A DNA stretch of 6,182 bases from Vulcanimicrobiota bacterium (GTDB taxonomy: Bacteria > Vulcanimicrobiota > Vulcanimicrobiia > Vulcanimicrobiales > Vulcanimicrobiaceae), in NCBI GenBank assembly GCA_030043675.1, contig JASHXG010000059.1:1-6182 (forward strand), in the 5' to 3' direction. The notes beneath the pieces were generated by a model that searched no databases, was not told the origin of the DNA, and saw only the letters and a program-made list of their open reading frames with translations. This document shows, one piece after another, positions 1-5,056 of the stretch; position 1 is the first letter of the stretch, and the number at the start of each line of letters is the position of its first letter. The position numbers and the translations under genes are program-made.

Positions 1-123
1 CTTTATGAAGAGTATCTGTTCCGCAGCGACGCCAATGTCTCGCTTATCAACCAGCGAGTCTTCATCTCCAACATGACGTTTTCGGTGCTCTTCCTCGCGA
101 CGACCGTCGCCGGCTATCAATGA
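1..123 (+). CDS. C-terminal end of an unidentified, probably membrane-associated protein (5' end outside window)
   Basis: Frame 1 is open from the first base to a TGA at 121-123, giving the last 40 residues of a protein that begins outside the window. The tail is mixed polar (LYEEYLFRSDANVSL...) and then hydrophobic (about residues 25-38, FSVLFLATTVAGY), which suggests a terminal membrane or membrane-proximal segment. The stop overlaps the start of the next gene as ATGA, so the two are very likely co-transcribed and translationally coupled. I do not recognise the family from this fragment. If the downstream binding protein works with this one, it could be a transport, sensing or enzyme partner, but nothing visible decides between these. 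Confidence 0.6.
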   Translation, partial: LYEEYLFRSDANVSLINQRVFISNMTFSVLFLATTVAGYQ

Positions 124-1319
124 GGCGCCGGCACTTCATCGCGGCCGCGGGCGCGGCCGCGGCGGCGGGCGCTCTCGGAACGGCGGCGCCTGCGCAGGTG
201 CCGCCGGGTCAGCAGCCGATCTACCCGATCAACCCCTACCCGCGACAGTTCCTGCAGCAAATCTCGATCGGCGTCAACGTCACGCTCTCGGGAGAGCTGC
301 AAAAATACGGTCAGGAAGTCGTGAAAGGCGTTCAAGCCGCGATCGACGAGCAGAACCGCTTCACTGCGCCGATCTCGTACGTCTGGGCTTTGAGAACGTA
401 CGACGACCGCAACGATCCCGGGCAAGCCGCTGCCAACGTCAGCGTCGCCGGTTCGGATTCGACCGTCGTCGGGATGATCGGCAATCTCACCGGTCCGATG
501 ACGCTCTCTGCACTCCCGCGCTACGCGAACCAGAACTTTGCGGTGATCGTCCCGACCGTCACGGCCGACGCCGTCACGGCGCGCGGTTATCACAACGTCT
601 ACCGGCTGCCGACCAAGGACAGTACCGCCGGGCGGCTCTTTGCCAACACGGTTCTTCAGAAGCGCGGCGAGCCGGTATTGGCAATCGCCTTCGACAGCGA
701 CTATGGCTACGACGTGGCGCGCGGCTTCGTGCAGCAGGCCAGGAGCAACGGTCACCCGGCCGACGTGCTGCTCTTTCCGGCCGACAAGACCGATCCGGCG
801 CAAGCAGCGCGCACCGTGCTGGACCGCAGCCCCGGATACGTCTTTCTCTGCGGAAAGACTGGCGGACTCGGACCGATCGCCGAGGCGCTCCGCCTGGCCG
901 GCTATACCGGCGATTTCGGCGCGAGCGACGGTTTCTACAACATGCAGACGATTCAGAGCTACGCGCGAACGCTCGACGGAGCGATGGTCGCCTCCTCGAT
1001 GCCGCCGCTCGATCGCATGCCGACCTCGGTTCAGCTGGTCACGGATTTCGAGCGCGAGGTCACGCAGGTCACGGCGTTTTCCGCTTACAGCTACGCGGCC
1101 GCGCAGGTCATCATCGCCGCGTCGCAGCGCGGCAACTCGACGACGCGCACGCAGCTGCTCCTATCGCTGCAAGAGGGTGGCATGCTCACGACACTGGTCG
1201 GACAGTTCAGTTTCAACATCAGCGGCGACCCGCTGATTCCGAACATCTATCTCTATTCGGTCGGCAAAGACGGCTTCAAATACGTCCGCCCCGCGATCCA
1301 CAACGGCTTCGTGTTGTAG
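120..1319 (+). CDS. ABC transporter substrate-binding protein, Leu/Ile/Val type (Peripla_BP_6-like), Tat-like signal
   Basis: This 399-aa protein is predicted to be exported and to bind a small ligand, as in branched-chain amino-acid/amide binding proteins. The N-terminus MRRRHFIAAAG fits the twin-arginine pattern (RR-x-F-I), followed by a long Ala-rich hydrophobic stretch and an APA|Q cleavage site near residue 25. A Pro-rich linker (27-42) leads into lobe 1, which opens ISIGVNVTLSGELQKYGQEV (48-67), typical of the family, and continues with a YDDRNDP segment (94-100) and VVGMIGNLTGP (116-126). Lobe 2 includes AIAFDSDYGYDVARGF (188-203) and YTGDFGASDGFY (262-273). Length matches the family. 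The ATG is chosen because it overlaps the upstream stop (ATGA) and gives an intact signal peptide; no good Shine-Dalgarno site is seen, consistent with coupling. No permease or ATPase of the Liv type lies in the window, so the ligand and partner are unknown. It could serve sensing rather than transport. Confidence 0.85.
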   Translation: MRRRHFIAAAGAAAAAGALGTAAPAQVPPGQQPIYPINPYPRQFLQQISIGVNVTLSGELQKYGQEVVKGVQAAIDEQNRFTAPISYVWALRTYDDRNDPGQAAANVSVAGSDSTVVGMIGNLTGPMTLSALPRYANQNFAVIVPTVTADAVTARGYHNVYRLPTKDSTAGRLFANTVLQKRGEPVLAIAFDSDYGYDVARGFVQQARSNGHPADVLLFPADKTDPAQAARTVLDRSPGYVFLCGKTGGLGPIAEALRLAGYTGDFGASDGFYNMQTIQSYARTLDGAMVASSMPPLDRMPTSVQLVTDFEREVTQVTAFSAYSYAAAQVIIAASQRGNSTTRTQLLLSLQEGGMLTTLVGQFSFNISGDPLIPNIYLYSVGKDGFKYVRPAIHNGFVL

Positions 1320-1472
1320 CTAACGGACGTATTCGTCTTCACGGATGACCCGCAGCTTGTGAGGCGGGCGGCTCGTTTCGGCCGGCCGGTCTTCGGCTTC
1401 TTCGATCGCAAGCACGAAGTGCAGCCGCCAGGAGCCCAGCGAGAGTGAGAAGTGCGTTCCAAGGATTTCCAT
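1320..1472 (-). CDS. Small ORF (50 aa), last gene of the GntR/ABC operon, unknown function
   Basis: The ATG lies 3 nt after the TAA of the second permease and is preceded by a perfect GGAGG at 8-nt spacing, so translation is well supported. The frame runs 50 codons to TAG at 1320-1322. Codon use is GC-rich in third positions like its neighbours. The product starts MEILGTHFSLSLGSWRLHFV. This first half, alternating hydrophobic and aromatic, could be a beta hairpin or an amphipathic membrane-associating segment. The second half is charged (EEAEDRP, RVIREDEY). I see no match to the permease N-termini, so it is not an obvious third-copy remnant, and I do not recognise a family. Its stop is immediately adjacent to the stop of the convergent binding-protein gene. 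A small accessory subunit of the transporter is one possibility (inference). The Shine-Dalgarno site is inherited from the duplicated permease tail, so a fortuitous ORF cannot be excluded. Confidence 0.55.
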   Translation of the reverse strand: MEILGTHFSLSLGSWRLHFVLAIEEAEDRPAETSRPPHKLRVIREDEYVR

Positions 1473-1475
1473 CGC

Positions 1476-2489
1476 TTAAGCCTCCACGCGCTGCCACCGC
1501 CAGACGGCCAGCGCAGCATAGACGGCGAAGAGCAAAACATTGATCGCCAGGCGCAAACCAAAGCTTAGATCCGGAGCGCTCGACGCGCTCGATTCATGTA
1601 TCCCAGACCAATCCGCGTGCCAAAGTGGATTGAGTTGAGCGATCACCCAGGCGCTATAGTGCACGATCGCTCCGAGAACGCTGGTTGGTTCGACCTTCGC
1701 TAGGCCGTTGACAATCAGCACCACCGGCCATGCGAAGCCGAGGACCGCACCATATCCGCGGCCGGCCCACGCGGTTGCCGCAGCGAGCAGCGTATACCAC
1801 GCCAGCGACATGGCGATGCCCATCGGCAGAGCGTGCGCGTTGCTCCCGCTGAAATCGATCTTGGGCGCTTCGAAAAAGAGCGCACAGATGTACAAGACGA
1901 TGAGGGTCGCAAACAATGCCGCGAGGATGCCGGCCACATCGGCTCCGATCACGCCGATCGCATAGCCGGCCCGTGGAATCGGCTTGGTCAGCGCAACCTC
2001 CAAGTGACCGTCGATCTCGCGTGCAAACGGCGCAGCTAGGACGGTGGCCACGATGAGCGCGACAACGTCTGCGAAACCCATGTAAATCAACATCGGAACG
2101 GCTCCGTTGGTGTCGATGATCGTCGTCGTAACCGTGCCGTGCCTCGACTCGCGAACCTCCATGCTGCCCATCTCGACGTGCGCGCGTTCATGGGCCTGAG
2201 TCGACGGCTCCGTGATGACGATGTGCCGTCCGCCGGAGCCACGATCGTCGACCACGATATGCATTCGGTCGCCGGGATTGTCGAGAATCATGCGCTTCGT
2301 ACCGTCCGCAAGCGTGACATGACGCTCGCTGGTTCCGCGTTCGGTCGCCATATGGGCGATCAGGGCCTCGTACGACGGATAGCGAAAGAAGGAGATTCGT
2401 ACGATCACTGCCAGGACGACGAGAACTCCCAATACGATGAAAGTGATCCGCAAACAGTTGCGGACGCGGAGCCATTCAACGTAATTCAT
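1476..2489 (-). CDS. ABC-2-type transporter permease subunit, second tandem copy (337 aa)
   Basis: This is an integral membrane subunit that would pair with the ATPase encoded two genes upstream. TM1 lies at about 14-34, then a ~100-residue extracytoplasmic domain (35-132) with SERHVTLADGTKR (54-66), ILDNP (68-72) and HIVVDDRGSGGRHIVIT (77-93). TM2 (about 135-156) leads into the cytoplasmic AREIDGHLEVALTKPIPR (156-173), which resembles the amphipathic coupling element of ABC-2 permeases (GTLELLLSLPVSR-like). Further TM segments lie at about 176-206, 221-240, 245-264 and 310-331. The chosen start is ATG 2489: it has GGAGG 9 nt upstream and aligns with the start of the paralogue. An in-frame upstream GTG would add 30 residues that are only the shifted-frame reading of the paralogue's tail. 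It is roughly two-thirds identical to the neighbouring copy, with strongest conservation in TM2 plus the coupling element and strongest divergence at residues 36-50. The substrate is unknown; two paralogous permeases per ATPase recall YtrC/YtrD. Confidence 0.82.
   Translation of the reverse strand: MNYVEWLRVRNCLRITFIVLGVLVVLAVIVRISFFRYPSYEALIAHMATERGTSERHVTLADGTKRMILDNPGDRMHIVVDDRGSGGRHIVITEPSTQAHERAHVEMGSMEVRESRHGTVTTTIIDTNGAVPMLIYMGFADVVALIVATVLAAPFAREIDGHLEVALTKPIPRAGYAIGVIGADVAGILAALFATLIVLYICALFFEAPKIDFSGSNAHALPMGIAMSLAWYTLLAAATAWAGRGYGAVLGFAWPVVLIVNGLAKVEPTSVLGAIVHYSAWVIAQLNPLWHADWSGIHESSASSAPDLSFGLRLAINVLLFAVYAALAVWRWQRVEA
1481..1485 (-). promoter_or_regulatory. Ribosome binding site for the 50-aa small ORF
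   Basis: On the minus strand GGAGG lies 8 nt before the ATG at 1472. It is embedded in the last codons (Val-Glu-Ala-stop) of the upstream permease, as at the permease-permease junction. It is the main evidence that the small downstream ORF is translated. Confidence 0.6.
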
Positions 2490-2493
2490 GTGC

Positions 2494-3513
2494 TTATGCC
2501 TCCACGCGCTGCCACCGCCAAACCGCCAGCGCAGTATAAACGGCGAAGAGCAAAACATTGATCGCCAGGCGCACACCAAAGGTCGGATCGGCGGCGCTTA
2601 TGGCGCCGGTGTCGCTCATACCCACGGTCCACCGGGCATGCCAGAGCGGATTGAGTTGAGCGATCGACCAGGCTACATAGTGCACGAACGCCGAGACGGT
2701 GTTGGTCGGCTGGATATTCGCAAGGCCGATGACGAGAAGCGCTACCGGCCATGCGAAGCCGAGTACCGCGCCGTAACCGCGGCCTCTCCACGTCGTCGCC
2801 GCAGCAAGCAATGTGTACCACGCCAGCGACATCGCGATCCCCATCGGTACAACGCGCGCGTTGGCCCCGCTAAAGTCGATCCTGGGCGCCCCGAGGAATA
2901 AGAGGCAGATGTAGACGGCGGTGACGGACGCAGCCAATGCGGCGAGGATGCCCGCCACGTCCGCCCCGATCGCGCCGACCGCGAACCGCGACCGTGAAAT
3001 CGGTTTGGTCAGCGCGACCTCCAAGTGCCCGTCGATCTCGCGCGCAAAGGGTGCGGCCAGGATCGTGGCCACGATGAGCGCCACAACGTCCGCGAAACCC
3101 ATAGGAACGAGCATCGGAACCGATCCGTTCGTGTCGATGGTCGTCGTGGTCATCGAACCGTGCCTCACGTCGCGGATCTCTACGACGCCGATATCGACGT
3201 GCGACTCGGTTTCGTGCAGGTTGCGCGTCGGCTGGGTGATGGCGATGTGCCGCCCGGCGGAGCCGTAATCATCGACCACGATGTGCGTTTGGACGGCCGG
3301 ATTGTCGAGAATGGTGCGCTTCGTTCCGTCCGGAAGGGTCACGTGGCGCTCGGTCGTCCCGGGCGCGGCCGTCACCTGACCAATGGTAGTATCGTACCAC
3401 GCGGGGCGCACTAAAGAGATTCTTAAGATTAACGCCAGAACGATCAGGGTCCCGAGGATCATGAGCGTGATCCGCAGGCAGTTGCGGACGCGCAGCCATT
3501 CAATATAGCTCAT
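2494..3513 (-). CDS. ABC-2-type transporter permease subunit, first tandem copy (339 aa)
   Basis: This membrane subunit is encoded directly after the ATPase, which it overlaps by ATGA (start at 3513, ATPase stop TGA at 3512-3510). An AAGGA lies 9 nt upstream at 3523-3527. Layout: TM1 about 14-34; extracytoplasmic, apparently beta-rich domain 35-132 with TERHVTLPDGTKR (54-66), ILDNP (68-72), HIVVDDYGSAGRHIAIT (77-93) and TTTTIDTNGSVP (122-133); TM2 about 136-157; cytoplasmic AREIDGHLEVALTKPISR (157-174); TM3 about 178-208; TM4 222-241; TM5 246-265; last TM 315-333, ending WRWQRVEA. The GHLE-x-ALTKP-x-SR element after TM2 and the partnership with an ABC ATPase indicate an ABC-2/YtrC-like permease. 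It presumably forms a heterodimer with its neighbour copy on one ATPase dimer. A homodimer with redundant copies is the alternative. The transported substrate cannot be read from sequence. Confidence 0.84.
   Translation of the reverse strand: MSYIEWLRVRNCLRITLMILGTLIVLALILRISLVRPAWYDTTIGQVTAAPGTTERHVTLPDGTKRTILDNPAVQTHIVVDDYGSAGRHIAITQPTRNLHETESHVDIGVVEIRDVRHGSMTTTTIDTNGSVPMLVPMGFADVVALIVATILAAPFAREIDGHLEVALTKPISRSRFAVGAIGADVAGILAALAASVTAVYICLLFLGAPRIDFSGANARVVPMGIAMSLAWYTLLAAATTWRGRGYGAVLGFAWPVALLVIGLANIQPTNTVSAFVHYVAWSIAQLNPLWHARWTVGMSDTGAISAADPTFGVRLAINVLLFAVYTALAVWRWQRVEA
2499..2503 (-). promoter_or_regulatory. Ribosome binding site that fixes the start of the second permease
   Basis: GGAGG on the minus strand, 9 nt before ATG 2489, sits inside the final codons of the upstream permease. 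It supports this ATG over the longer GTG-initiated reading from 2579. Confidence 0.7.
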
Positions 3514-4424
3514 GACGAGCTTTCCTTCGTCACGATGTCGGCGGTCGCGGTTTCGGGCGAAACCGCGTACAGGAAGATATCCTCGAGGTTGAGATCGAGC
3601 ACGCGTACCCCGGTCGCGCCGGACTCCGCAAGGCGCGAAGCAATCTCGTCGGCGCCGCCGCTCACCAAGAGACGCACGATGCGCTCGGTGCGATCCGCGC
3701 GGGTCACGCGGGGATCGTTGGCGATTCCATCGAGCGTATAGCTGACGTCGGGGAAGATGCCTTCAACGATTTTGCGATCGGCCTTCAGATCGTCGACCAG
3801 ACCCTCGAGAACCAAGCGTCCATGATCCATCACCGCGATGCGCTCGGCGGCCCGCTCGACTTGACCGATTTGGTGTGAAGAAAACAGTACTGAGTTGCCT
3901 TTGGCGGCTTCGTTGATCATGAGGCTGAGCACGTGGCGCTGGTTGACCGGGTCGAGTCCGCCGGTCGGTTCGTCGAGCAGCAGAATTTCCGCGTTGCGCG
4001 CGAAGGCGAGCGCGACCATGACGGCCGTGCGCATGCCTTTGGAGAGCTCGCGAGCGCGGCGCCGCTCCTCGACGCCGAATTGTACGAGGAGCTCGCGTGC
4101 GCGGGCTGGATCGAAGCCCGAAAAGGCCCGGCGGGTCATCTCGATATGCTCGGCAACCGTCATCCACTCGTAGAGCACGCTGCGCTCGGGCACGTACGCG
4201 ATGCGCTCGAACGTTTGCGGCACGAGCGGCTTACCGTCGTAGAGAACTTCACCACTGGTTGGGCGCAGGAGACCCAGCATGCACTTGAACGTGGTGGTTT
4301 TGCCGGCGCCGTTGGGACCGAGCAAACCGTAGACGCTTCCCGCCGGAACCTCCAGCGAAAAGTCGTCCACGGCCGCGAGGGGCCCGTACATTTTGCGCAG
4401 GTTGAGAATCTGGATCGCGCTCAT
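3510..4424 (-). CDS. ABC transporter ATP-binding protein of an ABC-2/YtrB-type exporter (304 aa)
   Basis: This cytoplasmic ATPase energises the two downstream permeases. Visible motifs: Walker A GPNGAGKTT (36-44); a Q-loop region IAYVPERSVLYEW (75-87) with Glu in the usual Gln position, as in many ABC-2 exporters; signature LSKGM (127-131), a variant of LSGGQ; Walker B plus D-loop ILLLDEPTGGLDP (147-159); switch His184 in SSHQIGQVE. The C-terminal ~90 residues form the regulatory tail common in this subfamily, ending near NLEDIFLYAV (279-288). ATG 4424 is chosen because the YtrB-type N-terminus (MSAIQILNLRKMYG) starts there; AGGAG lies 11 nt upstream and the gntR stop is 8 nt away. A TTG at 4448, inside gntR, would add eight unlikely residues. 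The gene overlaps the first permease by 4 nt. Motif set and context make the assignment secure; the substrate is unknown. Confidence 0.93.
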   Translation of the reverse strand: MSAIQILNLRKMYGPLAAVDDFSLEVPAGSVYGLLGPNGAGKTTTFKCMLGLLRPTSGEVLYDGKPLVPQTFERIAYVPERSVLYEWMTVAEHIEMTRRAFSGFDPARARELLVQFGVEERRRARELSKGMRTAVMVALAFARNAEILLLDEPTGGLDPVNQRHVLSLMINEAAKGNSVLFSSHQIGQVERAAERIAVMDHGRLVLEGLVDDLKADRKIVEGIFPDVSYTLDGIANDPRVTRADRTERIVRLLVSGGADEIASRLAESGATGVRVLDLNLEDIFLYAVSPETATADIVTKESSS

Positions 4425-4432
4425 AATCGCAT

Positions 4433-4825
4433 CTACTCCTGGAACCAACGGTCTAAAGCTGCTTCGATCAACTCTTGCGCTTCGTCGCGCGTGAGGCCGA
4501 CGGACTTGGCTTCACGCAGGGCTGCATCGAACGCCGTGCGGGCGATGTCGGCGGCCGCGGCGCGCGGCGATTGAGCCATCCCGTCGCCGCGGACGAAGGA
4601 GCCGCGTCCCGGCGCAGTCTCGATCACCTCGTCGCGCTCGAGCTCACGATAGGCGCGCGCGACGGTGTTCGGGTTTACGGTGAGGTCGATCGCGAGTTGC
4701 TTGACGGTCGGAAGTTGCTCACCCACCTGCAAGACCCTGAGCGCGACTGAACGCTTGATTTGCTCGATGATCTGCAGGTAGATCGGCACGCCGCTGCGCG
4801 GATCGACCGTGAGGACGGCCGCCAT
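4433..4825 (-). CDS. GntR-family transcriptional regulator, YtrA subfamily (130 aa)
   Basis: This is a short GntR repressor with an N-terminal winged helix-turn-helix and only a small C-terminal dimerisation helix pair, the hallmark of the YtrA subfamily (about 120-130 aa, no large effector domain). PIYLQIIEQIKRSVA (14-28) is the first helix. GEQLPTVKQLAIDLTVNPNT (35-54) and VARAYRELERDEVIE (55-69) are the HTH, and GRGSFV (73-78) is the wing. Residues 92-130 are helical. Such regulators typically repress their own operon with an ABC exporter and are relieved by envelope stress or antibiotics. The 18-bp inverted repeat over the promoter at 4994-5011 is the probable binding site. Only a weak AGGG (4834-4837) precedes the start, and it overlaps the stop of the 39-codon ORF, suggesting translational coupling to it. 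The gene ends 8 nt before the ATPase start. Confidence 0.92.
   Translation of the reverse strand: MAAVLTVDPRSGVPIYLQIIEQIKRSVALRVLQVGEQLPTVKQLAIDLTVNPNTVARAYRELERDEVIETAPGRGSFVRGDGMAQSPRAAAADIARTAFDAALREAKSVGLTRDEAQELIEAALDRWFQE
4436..4440 (-). promoter_or_regulatory. Ribosome binding site for the ATPase gene
   Basis: AGGAG on the minus strand, 11 nt before ATG 4424, lies across the last codons of gntR. It lies downstream of the alternative TTG at 4448, so it favours the ATG. The spacing is slightly long. Confidence 0.5.
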
Positions 4826-4835
4826 GCCGGTGGCC

Positions 4836-4955
4836 CTAGACCTTGGGTCCCCAGCCTGGGAAGAGGGCGGTCGCGCGGCGGTCAGGCAGCCGAACCGGCG
4901 TGCGGGTTTCGCGGGCGATTTCGGGTTCGAGGCGGAGCGTCGTATAACGGGTCAT
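4836..4955 (-). CDS. Small ORF (39 aa) at the head of the GntR/ABC operon, unknown function
   Basis: The ATG at 4955 is the first start codon after the promoter and has a good Shine-Dalgarno site (AAGGA, 7-nt spacing). The frame runs 39 codons to a TAG at 4836-4838, 10 nt before the gntR start and in a different frame from it. Third positions are strongly GC-rich, as in the neighbours. The peptide begins MTRYTTLRLEPEIARET and ends FPGWGPKV. It is Arg/Pro-rich with no transmembrane stretch. I recognise no family. It may be a small functional protein or a leader ORF whose translation sets gntR expression, since gntR has only a weak ribosome site of its own. Coding status rests on start context and codon use. 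Confidence 0.55.
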   Translation of the reverse strand: MTRYTTLRLEPEIARETRTPVRLPDRRATALFPGWGPKV

Positions 4956-4962
4956 CTTGCAG

Positions 4963-4967
4963 TCCTT
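4963..4967 (-). promoter_or_regulatory. Ribosome binding site of the 39-aa leader ORF
   Basis: AAGGA within GAAAGGA on the minus strand, 7 nt before ATG 4955. It is the strongest ribosome site between the promoter and gntR, better than the one at gntR itself. Confidence 0.6.
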
Positions 4968-4993
4968 TCAGCGTCTAGTACCGATTTGCTGTC

Positions 4994-5011
4994 GTACTAG
5001 TACACTAGTAC
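4994..5011. promoter_or_regulatory. Probable GntR/YtrA operator: 18-bp inverted repeat over the transcription start
   Basis: The sequence GTACTAGT-AC-ACTAGTAC has 8-bp perfect inverted arms around a 2-bp centre. Its right edge overlaps the -10 box and its centre falls at the predicted +1 (about 5003) of the minus-strand promoter, so a bound dimer would block initiation. An extra half-site CTAGTAC occurs at 4975-4981, exactly 22 bp (two helical turns) from the same heptamer at 4997-5003. GntR proteins bind such palindromes as dimers; assignment to this gene's product is inferred from position. Confidence 0.75.
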
Positions 5012-5038
5012 AATAGCTTATCGATACGGCGCTGTCAA
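5010..5038 (-). promoter_or_regulatory. Sigma-70-type promoter of the GntR/ABC operon
   Basis: On the minus strand the -35 box is TTGACA (5033-5038, perfect) and the -10 box is TATTGT (5010-5015, consensus TATAAT with two changes), separated by exactly 17 nt. Predicted start about 5003, giving a leader of roughly 48 nt before the first small ORF. A promoter this strong overlapped by an operator fits a tightly repressed, inducible operon. Confidence 0.78.
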
Positions 5039-5056
5039 CCCCGCCGGAAGATTTTT

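Larger units (their letters stand above)
1476..3513 (-). repeat. Tandem gene duplication (two permease copies of about 1.02 kb)
   Basis: The two permease genes are direct tandem duplicates. Hand alignment gives about 230 identical residues of 339. At nucleotide level the last 90 bases of the coding regions (2494-2583 against 1476-1565) differ at only 7 positions, including synonymous sites. The ectodomain start (codons 36-50) is almost completely diverged. The duplicated tail carries the Shine-Dalgarno site for whatever gene follows. Confidence 0.85.

Noticed and set aside
138..185. GC-rich low-complexity run with repeated GCGGCCGC
   Set aside because: Explained by the Ala-rich hydrophobic core of the signal peptide, not a separate repeat element.
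117..803. 228-codon minus-strand frame opposite the binding-protein gene
   Set aside because: Arg/Asp/Val-rich shadow of a high-GC gene with no domain; the plus-strand frame gives a complete binding protein with signal peptide.
1320..1472. Remnant of a third permease copy
   Set aside because: Although the upstream junction looks the same as between the two copies, the encoded residues show no resemblance to the permease N-terminus (no EWLRVRNCLRIT).
1253..1561. 102-codon minus-strand frame across the permease end, the small ORF and the binding-protein end
   Set aside because: Out-of-frame reading of the duplicated permease tail, which is why it begins with the same peptide as the long reading of the second permease.
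2490..2579. 30-residue N-terminal extension of the second permease
   Set aside because: It is the shifted-frame translation of the first permease's tail; ATG 2489 has GGAGG and aligns with the paralogue's start.
3933..4574. 213-codon plus-strand frame opposite the ATPase and gntR
   Set aside because: Shadow frame; both underlying minus-strand genes have clear family motifs.
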